Positions 1 through 12,200 of a DNA stretch of 64,000 nt are shown in pieces. The DNA is from Xiphydria camelus (taxonomy: Eukaryota; Arthropoda; Insecta; Hymenoptera; Xiphydriidae): positions 30,519,487-30,583,486 of the forward strand of contig OY783192.1 in assembly GCA_963678675.1 (NCBI GenBank). The letters are read 5' to 3'. Both the position numbers and the translations under genes were made by a program. How positions within the stretch are numbered: position 1 is the stretch's first letter; each line of letters opens with the position of its first letter. The notes under the pieces were generated by a model. That model saw nothing but the letters and a program-made list of their open reading frames with translations, made no database searches and was not told the DNA's origin.

Positions 1-1294
1 AGAAATTTTTTTTTCCGCAAGAAATCATCGATATCTCGGTGTTCCGTTGAGATTTCGTCAATAAATATATCATTTTCGTAATCAGCGCGAAAAAATACAT
101 AAGATAGGATGGTCGAGAATTCGATTCCAGAGATTTCGATTTTTGCGAAAAATCGCATTTTCTGTAAGGTCCCGACCTTACAGAAATTGTCAATTTTTTC
201 GAAAAATGAAAATCTTCGGAATTGGAATCTCGACCACCCTATCCGATGTATTTTTTTACGCTGATTCCGAAAAGCACGGTTATTTGGTCGAAATCTCAAA
301 GGAAATATGAAATAACGCTGATTTTGTGTATAAAGAAATTTTTTTTTCCGCAAGAAAACATCGATATCTCGGTGTTCCGTTGAGATTTCATCAATAAATA
401 TATCATTTTCGTAATCAGCGCGAAAAAATACATAAGATAGGATGGTCGAGAATTCGATTCCAGAGATTTCGATTTTTGCGAAAAATCGCATTTTCTGTAA
501 GGTCCCGACCTGACAGAAATTGTCAATTTTTTCGAAAAATGAAAATCTTCGGAATTGGAATCTCGACCACCCTATCCGATGTATTTTTTTACGCTGATTC
601 CGAAAAGCACGGTTATTTGGTCGAAATCTCAAAGGAAATATGAAATAACGCTGATTTTGTGTATAAAGAAATTTTTTTTTCCGCAAGAAAACATCGATAT
701 CTCGGTGTTCCGTTGAGATTTCATCAATAAATATATCATTTTCGTAATCAGCGCGAAAAAATACATAAGATAGGATGGTCGAGAATTCGATTCCAGAGAT
801 TTCGATTTTTGCGAAAAATCGCATTTTCTGTAAGGTCCCGACCTGACAGAAATTGTCAATTTTTTCGAAAAATGAAAATCTTCGGAATTGGAATCTCGAC
901 CACCCTATCCGATGTATTTTTTTACGCTGATTCCGAAAAGCACGGTTATTTGGTCGAAATCTCAAAGGAAATATGAAATAACGCTGATTTTGTGTATAAA
1001 GAAATTTTTTTTTCCGCAAGAAATCATCGATATCTCGGTGTTCCGTTGAGATTTCGTCAATAAATATATCATTTTCGTAATCAGCGCGAAAAAATACATA
1101 AGATAGGATGGTCGAGAATTCGATTCCAGAGATTTCGATTTTTGCGAAAAATCGCATTTTCTGTAAGGTCCCGACCTGACAGAAATTGTCAATTTTTTCG
1201 AAAAATGAAAATCTTCGGAATTGGAATCTCGACCACCCTATCCGATGTATTTTTTTACGCTGATTCCGAAAAGCACGGTTATTTGGTCGAAATC

Positions 1295-1627
1295 TCAAAG
1301 GAAATATGAAATAACGCTGATTTTGTGTATAAAGAAATTTTTTTTTCCGCAAGAAATCATCGATATCTCGGTGTTCCGTTGAGATTTCGTCAATAAATAT
1401 ATCATTTTCGTAATCAGCGCGAAAAAATACATAAGATAGGATGGTCGAGAATTCGATTCCAGAGATTTCGATTTTTGCGAAAAATCGCATTTTCTGTAAG
1501 GTCCCGACCTTACAGAAATTGTCAATTTTTTCGAAAAATGAAAATCTTCGGAATTGGAATCTCGACCACCCTATCCGATGTATTTTTTTACGCTGATTCC
1601 GAAAAGCACGGTTATTTGGTCGAAATC
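1295..1627. repeat. Representative 333-bp monomer: diverged inverted dimer of ~166-bp halves
   Basis: This monomer folds on itself over its whole length. Axis 1 is at 1504.5: tttctgtaaggtc (1491-1503) and gaccttacagaaa (1506-1518) form a perfect 13-bp stem with a 2-nt loop. Many other monomers have gacctgacag here, which breaks one pair. Farther out, cataagataggatggtcgag pairs with ctcgaccaccctatccgatg, and attttcgtaatcagcgcg pairs with acgctgattccgaaaag. Axis 2 lies near 1338 in the T tract, where ttttgtgtataaagaaa faces ttttttttccgcaagaaat. Aligning one half with the reverse complement of the other by hand gives roughly three-quarters identity over the best 70-75 bases. The basic unit is therefore about 166 bp and alternates in orientation. 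A second small dyad, cgatttttgcgaaaaatcg, lies inside one half. Confidence 0.85.
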
Positions 1628-2626
1628 TCAAAGGAAATATGAAATAACGCTGATTTTGTGTATAAAGAAATTTTTTTTTCCGCAAGAAAACATCGATATC
1701 TCGGTGTTCCGTTGAGATTTCATCAATAAATATATCATTTTCGTAATCAGCGCGAAAAAATACATAAGATAGGATGGTCGAGAATTCGATTCCAGAGATT
1801 TCGATTTTTGCGAAAAATCGCATTTTCTGTAAGGTCCCGACCTTACAGAAATTGACAATTTTTTCGAAAAATGAAAATCTTCGGAATTGGAATCTCGACC
1901 ACCCTATCCGATGTATTTTTTTACGCTGATTCCGAAAAGCACGGTTATTTGGTCGAAATCTCAAAGGAAATATGAAATAACGCTGATTTTGTGTATAAAC
2001 AAATTTTTTTTTCCGCAAGATATCATCGATATCTCGGTGTTCCGTTGAGATTTCATCAATAAATATATCATTTTCGTAATCAGCGCGAAAAAATACATAA
2101 GATAGGATGGTCGAGAATTCGATTCCAGAGATTTCGATTTTTGCGAAAAATCGCATTTTCTGTAAGGTCCCGACCTGACAGAAATTGTCAATTTTTTCGA
2201 AAAATGAAAATCTTCGGAATTGGAATCTCGACCACCCTATCCGATGTATTTTTTTACGCTGATTCCGAAAAGCACGGTTATTTGGTCGAAATCTCAAAGG
2301 AAATATGAAATAACGCTGATTTTGTGTATAAAGAAATTTTTTTTTCCGCAAGAAATCATCGATATCTCGGTGTTCCGTTGAGATTTCATCAATAAATATA
2401 TCATTTTCGTAATCAGCGCGAGAAAATACATAAGATAGGATGGTCGAGAATTCGATTCCAGAGATTTCGATTTTTGCGAAAAATCGCATTTTCTGTAAGG
2501 TCCCGACCTTACAGAAATTGACAATTTTTTCGAAAAATGAAAATCTTCGGAATTGGAATCTCGACCACCCTATCCGATGTATTTTTTTACGCTGATTCCG
2601 AAAAGCACGGTTATTTGGTCGAAATC

Positions 2627-3108
2627 TCAAAGGAAATATGAAATAACGCTGATTTTGTGTATAAAAAAAATATTTTTTCCGCAAGAAATCATCGATATCT
2701 CGGTGTTCCGTTGAGATTTCATCAATAAATCTATCATTTTCGTAATCAGCGCGAAAAAATACATAAGATAGGACGGTCGAGAAATCTCTGGAATCGAATT
2801 CTGAATCACCCTATCTTATGTATTTTTTTACGCTGATTCCGAAAAGCACGGTTATTTGGTCGAAATCTCAAAGGAAATATGAAATAACGCTGATTTTGTG
2901 TATAAACAAATTTTTTTTTCCGCAAGAAAACATCGATATCTCGGTGTTCCGTTGAGATTTCATCAATAAATCTATCATTTTCGTAATCAGCGCGAAAAAA
3001 TACATAAGATAGGACGGTCGAGAAATCTCTGGAATCGAATTCTGAATCACCCTATCTTATGTATTTTTTTACGCTGATTCCGAAAAGCACGGTTATTTGG
3101 TCGAAATC
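2627..3108. repeat. Doublet of 241-bp deletion monomers (first of seven doublets)
   Basis: Two consecutive 241-bp monomers start at 2627 and 2868. In each, the 333-bp unit has lost 92 bp around axis 1. After ataagataggacggtcgag the sequence reads aaatctctggaatcgaattc, the reverse complement of gaattcgattccagagattt found in the normal half, and then caccctatcttatg. The outer arms aaaaaatacataagatagg and cctatcttatgtatttttt are now perfectly complementary, unlike in full-length units. Other doublets begin at 8104, 24198, 31575, 36718, 42100 and 47484. Single 241-bp units begin at 11250, 14821, 20055, 22293, 29671, 40528 and 45912. Because 241 is not a multiple of three, these units end the long stop-free frame that crosses the 333-bp units. 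Confidence 0.93.
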
Positions 3109-6100
3109 TCAAAGGAAATATGAAATAACGCTGATTTTGTGTATAAAGAAATTTTTTTTTCCGCAAGAAAACATCGATATCTCGGTGTTCCGTTGAGATT
3201 TCATCAATAAATATATCATTTTCGTAATCAGCGCGAAAAAATACATAAGATAGGATGGTCGAGAATTCGATTCCAGAGATTTCGATTTTTGCGAAAAATC
3301 GCATTTTCTGTAAGGTCCCGACCTGACAGAAATTGTCAATTTTTTCGAAAAATGAAAATCTTCGGAATTGGAATCTCGACCACCCTATCCGATGTATTTT
3401 TTTAAGCTGATTCCGAAAAGCACGGTTATTTGGTCGAAATCTCAAAGGAAATATGAAATAACGCTGATTTTGTGTATAAAGAAATTTTTTTTTCCGCAAG
3501 AAATCATCGATATCTCGGTGTTCCGTTGAGATTTCATCAATAAATATATCATTTTCGTAATCAGCGCGAGAAAATACATAAGATAGGATGGTCGAGAATT
3601 CGATTCCAGAGATTTCGATTTTTGCGAAAAATCGCATTTTCTGTAAGGTCCCGACCTTACAGAAATTGACAATTTTTTCGAAAAATGAAAATCTTCGGAA
3701 TTGGAATCTCGACCACCCTATCCGATGTATTTTTTTACGCTGATTCCGAAAAGCACGGTTATTTGGTCGAAATCTCAAAGGAAATATGAAATAACGCTGA
3801 TTTTGTGTATAAACAAATTTTTTTTTCCGCAAGATATCATCGATATCTCGGTGTTCCGTTGAGATTTCATCAATAAATATATCATTTTCGTAATCAGCGC
3901 GAAAAAATACATAAGATAGGATGGTCGAGAATTCGATTCCAGAGATTTCGATTTTTGCGAAAAATCGCATTTTCTGTAAGGTCCCGACCTGACAGAAATT
4001 GTCAATTTTTTCGAAAAATGAAAATCTTCGGAATTGGAATCTCGACCACCCTATCCGATGTATTTTTTTACGCTGATTCCGAAAAGCACGGTTATTTGGT
4101 CGAAATCTCAAAGGAAATATGAAATAACGCTGATTTTGTGTATAAAGAAATTTTTTTTTCCGCAAGAAATCATCGATATCTCGGTGTTCCGTTGAGATTT
4201 CATCAATAAATATATCATTTTCGTAATCAGCGCGAGAAAATACATAAGATAGGATGGTCGAGAATTCGATTCCAGAGATTTCGATTTTTGCGAAAAATCG
4301 CATTTTCTGTAAGGTCCCGACCTTACAGAAATTGACAATTTTTTCGAAAAATGAAAATCTTCGGAATTGGAATCTCGACCACCCTATCCGATGTATTTTT
4401 TTACGCTGATTCCGAAAAGCACGGTTATTTGGTCGAAATCTCAAAGGAAATATGAAATAACGCTGATTTTGTGTATAAACAAATTTTTTTTTCCGCAAGA
4501 TATCATCGATATCTCGGTGTTCCGTTGAGATTTCATCAATAAATATATCATTTTCGTAATCAGCGCGAAAAAATACATAAGATAGGATGGTCGAGAATTC
4601 GATTCCAGAGATTTCGATTTTTGCGAAAAATCGCATTTTCTGTAAGGTCCCGACCTGACAGAAATTGTCAATTTTTTCGAAAAATGAAAATCTTCGGAAT
4701 TGGAATCTCGACCACCCTATCCGATGTATTTTTTTACGCTGATTCCGAAAAGCACGGTTATTTGGTCGAAATCTCAAAGGAAATATGAAATAACGCTGAT
4801 TTTGTGTATAAACAAATTTTTTTTTCCGCAAGATATCATCGATATCTCGGTGTTCCGTTGAGATTTCATCAATAAATATATCATTTTCATAATCAGCGCG
4901 AAAAAATACATAAGATAGGATGGTCGAGAATTCGATTCCAGAGATTTCAATTTTTGCGAAAAATCGCATTTTCTGTAAGGTCCCGACCTTACAGAAATTG
5001 TCAATTTTTTCGAAAAATGAAAATCTTCGGAATTGGAATCTCGACCACCCTATCCGATGTATTTTTTTACGCTGATTCCGAAAAGCACGGTTATTTCGTC
5101 GAAATCTCAAAGGAAATATGAAATAACGCTGATTTTGTGTATAAAGAAATTTTTTTTTCCGCAAGAAAACATCGATATCTCGGTGTTCCGTTGAGATTTC
5201 ATCAATAAATATATCATTTTCGTAATCAGCGCGAAAAAATACATAAGATAGGATGGTCGAGAATTCGATTCCAGAGATTTCGATTTTTGCGAAAAATCGC
5301 ATTTTCTGTAAGGTCCCGACCTGACAGAAATTGTCAATTTTTTCGAAAAATGAAAATCTTCGGAATTGGAATCTCGACCACCATATCCGATGTATTTTTT
5401 TAAGCTGATTCCGAAAAGCACGGTTATTTGGTCGAAATCTCAAAGGAAATATGAAATAACGCTGATTTTGTGTATAAAGAAATTTTTTTTTCCGCAAGAA
5501 ATCATCGATATCTCGGTGTTCCGTTGAGATTTCATCAATAAATATATCATTTTCGTAATCAGCGCGAGAAAATACATAAGATAGGATGGTCGAGAATTCG
5601 ATTCCAGAGATTTCGATTTTTGCGAAAAATCGCATTTTCTGTAAGGTCCCGACCTTACAGAAATTGACAATTTTTTCGAAAAATGAAAATCTTCGGAATT
5701 GGAATCTCGACCACCCTATCCGATGTATTTTTTTACGCTGATTCCGAAAAGCACGGTTATTTGGTCGAAATCTCAAAGGAAATATGAAATAACGCTGATT
5801 TTGTGTATAAACAAATTTTTTTTTCCGCAAGATATCATCGATATCTCGGTGTTCCGTTGAGATTTCATCAATAAATATATCATTTTCGTAATCAGCGCGA
5901 AAAAATACATAAGATAGGATGGTCGAGAATTCGATTCCAGAGATTTCGATTTTTGCGAAAAATCGCATTTTCTGTAAGGTCCCGACCTGACAGAAATTGT
6001 CAATTTTTTCGAAAAATGAAAATCTTCGGAATTGGAATCTCGACCACCCTATCCGATGTATTTTTTTACGCTGATTCCGAAAAGCACGGTTATTTGGTCG

Positions 6101-8918
6101 AAATCTCAAAGGAAATATGAAATAACGCTGATTTTGTGTATAAACAAATTTTTTTTTCCGCAAGATATCATCGATATCTCGGTGTTCCGTTGAGATTTCA
6201 TCAATAAATATATCATTTTCGTAATCAGCGCGAAAAAATACATAAGATAGGATGGTCGAGAATTCGATTCCAGAGATTTCGATTTTTGCGAAAAATCGCA
6301 TTTTCTGTAAGGTCCCGACCTGACAGAAATTGTCAATTTTTTCGAAAAATGAAAATCTTCGGAATTGGAATCTCGACCACCCTATCCGATGTATTTTTTT
6401 ACGCTGATTCCGAAAAGCACGGTTATTTGGTCGAAATCTCAAAGGAAATATGAAATAACGCTGATTTTGTGTATAAAAAAAATATTTTTTCCGCAAGAAA
6501 TCATCGATATCTCGGTGTTCCGTTGAGATTTCCTCAATAAATCTATCATTTTCGTAATCAGCGCGAAAAAATACATAAGATAGGATGGTCGAGAATTCGA
6601 TTCCAGAGATTTCGATTTTTGCGAAAAATCGCATTTTCTGTAAGGTCCCGACCTTACAGAAATTGTCAATTTTTTCGAAAAATGAAAATCTTCGGAATTG
6701 GAATCTCGACCACCCTATCCGATGTATTTTTTTACGCTGATTCCGAAAAGCACGGTTATTTGGTCGAAATCTCAAAGGAAATATGAAATAACGCTGATTT
6801 TGTGTATAAAGAAATTTTTTTTTCCGCAAGAAATCATCGATATCTCGGTGTTCCGTTGAGATTTCGTCAATAAATATATCATTTTCGTAATCAGCGCGAA
6901 AAAATACATAAGATAGGATGGTCGAGAATTCGATTCCAGAGATTTCGATTTTTGCGAAAAATCGCATTTTCTGTAAGGTCCCGACCTTACAGAAATTGTC
7001 AATTTTTTCGAAAAATGAAAATCTTCGGAATTGGAATCTCGACCACCCTATCCGATGTATTTTTTTACGCTGATTCCGAAAAGCACGGTTATTTGGTCGA
7101 AATCTCAAAGGAAATATGAAATAACGCTGATTTTGTGTATAAAGAAATTTTTTTTTCCGCAAGAAAACATCGATATCTCGGTGTTCCGTTGAGATTTCAT
7201 CAATAAATATATCATTTTCGTAATCAGCGCGAAAAAATACATAAGATAGGATGGTCGAGAATTCGATTCCAGAGATTTCGATTTTTGCGAAAAATCGCAT
7301 TTTCTGTAAGGTCCCGACCTTACAGAAATTGACAATTTTTTCGAAAAATGAAAATCTTCGGAATTGGAATCTCGACCACCCTATCCGATGTATTTTTTTA
7401 CGCTGATTCCGAAAAGCACGGTTATTTGGTCGAAATCTCAAAGGAAATATGAAATAACGCTGATTTTGTGTATAAACAAATTTTTTTTTCCGCAAGATAT
7501 CATCGATATCTCGGTGTTCCGTTGAGATTTCATCAATAAATATATCATTTTCGTAATCAGCGCGAAAAAATACATAAGATAGGATGGTCGAGAATTCGAT
7601 TCCAGAGATTTCGATTTTTGCGAAAAATCGCATTTTCTGTAAGGTCCCGACCTGACAGAAATTGTCAATTTTTTCGAAAAATGAAAATCTTCGGAATTGG
7701 AATCTCGACCACCCTATCCGATGTATTTTTTTACGCTGATTCCGAAAAGCACGGTTATTTGGTCGAAATCTCAAAGGAAATATGAAATAACGCTGATTTT
7801 GTGTATAAAGAAATTTTTTTTTCCGCAAGAAATCATCGATATCTCGGTGTTCCGTTGAGATTTCATCAATAAATATATCATTTTCGTAATCAGCGCGAGA
7901 AAATACATAAGATAGGATGGTCGAGAATTCGATTCCAGAGATTTCGATTTTTGCGAAAAATCGCATTTTCTGTAAGGTCCCGACCTTACAGAAATTGACA
8001 ATTTTTTCGAAAAATGAAAATCTTCGGAATTGGAATCTCGACCACCCTATCCGATGTATTTTTTTACGCTGATTCCGAAAAGCACGGTTATTTGGTCGAA
8101 ATCTCAAAGGAAATATGAAATAACGCTGATTTTGTGTATAAAAAAAATATTTTTTCCGCAAGAAATCATCGATATCTCGGTGTTCCGTTGAGATTTCATC
8201 AATAAATCTATCATTTTCGTAATCAGCGCGAAAAAATACATAAGATAGGACGGTCGAGAAATCTCTGGAATCGAATTCTGAATCACCCTATCTTATGTAT
8301 TTTTTTACGCTGATTCCGAAAAGCACGGTTATTTGGTCGAAATCTCAAAGGAAATATGAAATAACGCTGATTTTGTGTATAAACAAATTTTTTTTTCCGC
8401 AAGAAAACATCGATATCTCGGTGTTCCGTTGAGATTTCATCAATAAATCTATCATTTTCGTAATCAGCGCGAAAAAATACATAAGATAGGACGGTCGAGA
8501 AATCTCTGGAATCGAATTCTGAATCACCCTATCTTATGTATTTTTTTACGCTGATTCCGAAAAGCACGGTTATTTGGTCGAAATCTCAAAGGAAATATGA
8601 AATAACGCTGATTTTGTGTATAAAGAAATTTTTTTTTCCGCAAGAAAACATCGATATCTCGGTGTTCCGTTGAGATTTCATCAATAAATATATCATTTTC
8701 GTAATCAGCGCGAAAAAATACATAAGATAGGATGGTCGAGAATTCGATTCCAGAGATTTCGATTTTTGCGAAAAATCGCATTTTCTGTAAGGTCCCGACC
8801 TGACAGAAATTGTCAATTTTTTCGAAAAATGAAAATCTTCGGAATTGGAATCTCGACCACCCTATCCGATGTATTTTTTTAAGCTGATTCCGAAAAGCAC
8901 GGTTATTTGGTCGAAATC

Positions 8919-9251
8919 TCAAAGGAAATATGAAATAACGCTGATTTTGTGTATAAAGAAATTTTTTTTTCCGCAAGAAATCATCGATATCTCGGTGTTC
9001 CGTTGAGATTTCATCAATAAATATATCATTTTCGTAATCAGCGCGAGAAAATACATAAGATAGGATGGTCGAGAATTCGATTCCAGAGATTTCGATTTTT
9101 GCGAAAAATCGCATTTTCTGTAAGGTCCCGACCTGACAGAAATTGTCAATTTTTTCGAAAAATGAAAATCTTCGGAATTGGAATCTCGACCACCCTATCC
9201 GATGTATTTTTTTACGCTGATTCCGAAAAGCACGGTTATTTGGTCGAAATC
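8919..9251. repeat. Hybrid monomer marking an unequal exchange
   Basis: The block after the doublet at 8104 repeats the block after the doublet at 2627 but is shorter. In the earlier block, monomers start at 3442, 3775, 4108, 4441 and then 4774. Here the unit at 8919 has the left-hand variant of 3442 (gcgcgagaaaatac) but the right-hand variants of 4441 (gacctgacagaaattgtcaa). It is followed directly by 9252, which matches 4774 with its rare tttcataatc and gatttcaattt. A crossover within homologous monomers, removing three units, explains this. The 241-bp unit at 11250 is similarly hybrid: its left part is of the aaagaaatttttttt type and its right part is of the deletion type. Confidence 0.8.
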
Positions 9252-12200
9252 TCAAAGGAAATATGAAATAACGCTGATTTTGTGTATAAACAAATTTTTT
9301 TTTCCGCAAGATATCATCGATATCTCGGTGTTCCGTTGAGATTTCATCAATAAATATATCATTTTCATAATCAGCGCGAAAAAATACATAAGATAGGATG
9401 GTCGAGAATTCGATTCCAGAGATTTCAATTTTTGCGAAAAATCGCATTTTCTGTAAGGTCCCGACCTTACAGAAATTGTCAATTTTTTCGAAAAATGAAA
9501 ATCTTCGGAATTGGAATCTCGACCACCCTATCCGATGTATTTTTTTACGCTGATTCCGAAAAGCACGGTTATTTCGTCGAAATCTCAAAGGAAATATGAA
9601 ATAACGCTGATTTTGTGTATAAAGAAATTTTTTTTTCCGCAAGAAAACATCGATATCTCGGTGTTCCGTTGAGATTTCATCAATAAATATATCATTTTCG
9701 TAATCAGCGCGAAAAAATACATAAGATAGGATGGTCGAGAATTCGATTCCAGAGATTTCGATTTTTGCGAAAAATCGCATTTTCTGTAAGGTCCCGACCT
9801 GACAGAAATTGTCAATTTTTTCGAAAAATGAAAATCTTCGGAATTGGAATCTCGACCACCATATCCGATGTATTTTTTTAAGCTGATTCCGAAAAGCACG
9901 GTTATTTGGTCGAAATCTCAAAGGAAATATGAAATAACGCTGATTTTGTGTATAAAGAAATTTTTTTTTCCGCAAGAAATCATCGATATCTCGGTGTTCC
10001 GTTGAGATTTCATCAATAAATATATCATTTTCGTAATCAGCGCGAGAAAATACATAAGATAGGATGGTCGAGAATTCGATTCCAGAGATTTCGATTTTTG
10101 CGAAAAATCGCATTTTCTGTAAGGTCCCGACCTTACAGAAATTGACAATTTTTTCGAAAAATGAAAATCTTCGGAATTGGAATCTCGACCACCCTATCCG
10201 ATGTATTTTTTTACGCTGATTCCGAAAAGCACGGTTATTTGGTCGAAATCTCAAAGGAAATATGAAATAACGCTGATTTTGTGTATAAACAAATTTTTTT
10301 TTCCGCAAGATATCATCGATATCTCGGTGTTCCGTTGAGATTTCATCAATAAATATATCATTTTCGTAATCAGCGCGAAAAAATACATAAGATAGGATGG
10401 TCGAGAATTCGATTCCAGAGATTTCGATTTTTGCGAAAAATCGCATTTTCTGTAAGGTCCCGACCTGACAGAAATTGTCAATTTTTTCGAAAAATGAAAA
10501 TCTTCGGAATTGGAATCTCGACCACCCTATCCGATGTATTTTTTTACGCTGATTCCGAAAAGCACGGTTATTTGGTCGAAATCTCAAAGGAAATATGAAA
10601 TAACGCTGATTTTGTGTATAAACAAATTTTTTTTTCCGCAAGATATCATCGATATCTCGGTGTTCCGTTGAGATTTCATCAATAAATATATCATTTTCGT
10701 AATCAGCGCGAAAAAATACATAAGATAGGATGGTCGAGAATTCGATTCCAGAGATTTCGATTTTTGCGAAAAATCGCATTTTCTGTAAGGTCCCGACCTG
10801 ACAGAAATTGTCAATTTTTTCGAAAAATGAAAATCTTCGGAATTGGAATCTCGACCACCCTATCCGATGTATTTTTTTACGCTGATTCCGAAAAGCACGG
10901 TTATTTGGTCGAAATCTCAAAGGAAATATGAAATAACGCTGATTTTGTGTATAAAAAAAATATTTTTTCCGCAAGAAATCATCGATATCTCGGTGTTCCG
11001 TTGAGATTTCCTCAATAAATCTATCATTTTCGTAATCAGCGCGAAAAAATACATAAGATAGGATGGTCGAGAATTCGATTCCAGAGATTTCGATTTTTGC
11101 GAAAAATCGCATTTTCTGTAAGGTCCCGACCTTACAGAAATTGTCAATTTTTTCGAAAAATGAAAATCTTCGGAATTGGAATCTCGACCACCCTATCCGA
11201 TGTATTTTTTTACGCTGATTCCGAAAAGCACGGTTATTTGGTCGAAATCTCAAAGGAAATATGAAATAACGCTGATTTTGTGTATAAAGAAATTTTTTTT
11301 TCCGCAAGAAATCATCGATATCTCGGTGTTCCGTTGAGATTTCATCAATAAATCTATCATTTTCGTAATCAGCGCGAAAAAATACATAAGATAGGACGGT
11401 CGAGAAATCTCTGGAATCGAATTCTGAATCACCCTATCTTATGTATTTTTTTACGCTGATTCCGAAAAGCACGGTTATTTGGTCGAAATCTCAAAGGAAA
11501 TATGAAATAACGCTGATTTTGTGTATAAAGAAATTTTTTTTTCCGCAAGAAAACATCGATATCTCGGTGTTCCGTTGAGATTTCATCAATAAATATATCA
11601 TTTTCGTAATCAGCGCGAAAAAATACATAAGATAGGATGGTCGAGAATTCGATTCCAGAGATTTCGATTTTTGCGAAAAATCGCATTTTCTGTAAGGTCC
11701 CGACCTGACAGAAATTGTCAATTTTTTCGAAAAATGAAAATCTTCGGAATTGGAATCTCGACCACCCTATCCGATGTATTTTTTTAAGCTGATTCCGAAA
11801 AGCACGGTTATTTGGTCGAAATCTCAAAGGAAATATGAAATAACGCTGATTTTGTGTATAAAGAAATTTTTTTTTCCGCAAGAAATCATCGATATCTCGG
11901 TGTTCCGTTGAGATTTCATCAATAAATATATCATTTTCGTAATCAGCGCGAGAAAATACATAAGATAGGATGGTCGAGAATTCGATTCCAGAGATTTCGA
12001 TTTTTGCGAAAAATCGCATTTTCTGTAAGGTCCCGACCTTACAGAAATTGACAATTTTTTCGAAAAATGAAAATCTTCGGAATTGGAATCTCGACCACCC
12101 TATCCGATGTATTTTTTTACGCTGATTCCGAAAAGCACGGTTATTTGGTCGAAATCTCAAAGGAAATATGAAATAACGCTGATTTTGTGTATAAACAAAT

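Noticed and set aside
1295..1627. CENP-B box-like motif in the monomer
   Set aside because: Stretches such as ttccgttgagatttc and tttcgtaatcagcgcga do not keep the essential TTCG....A..CGGG pattern.
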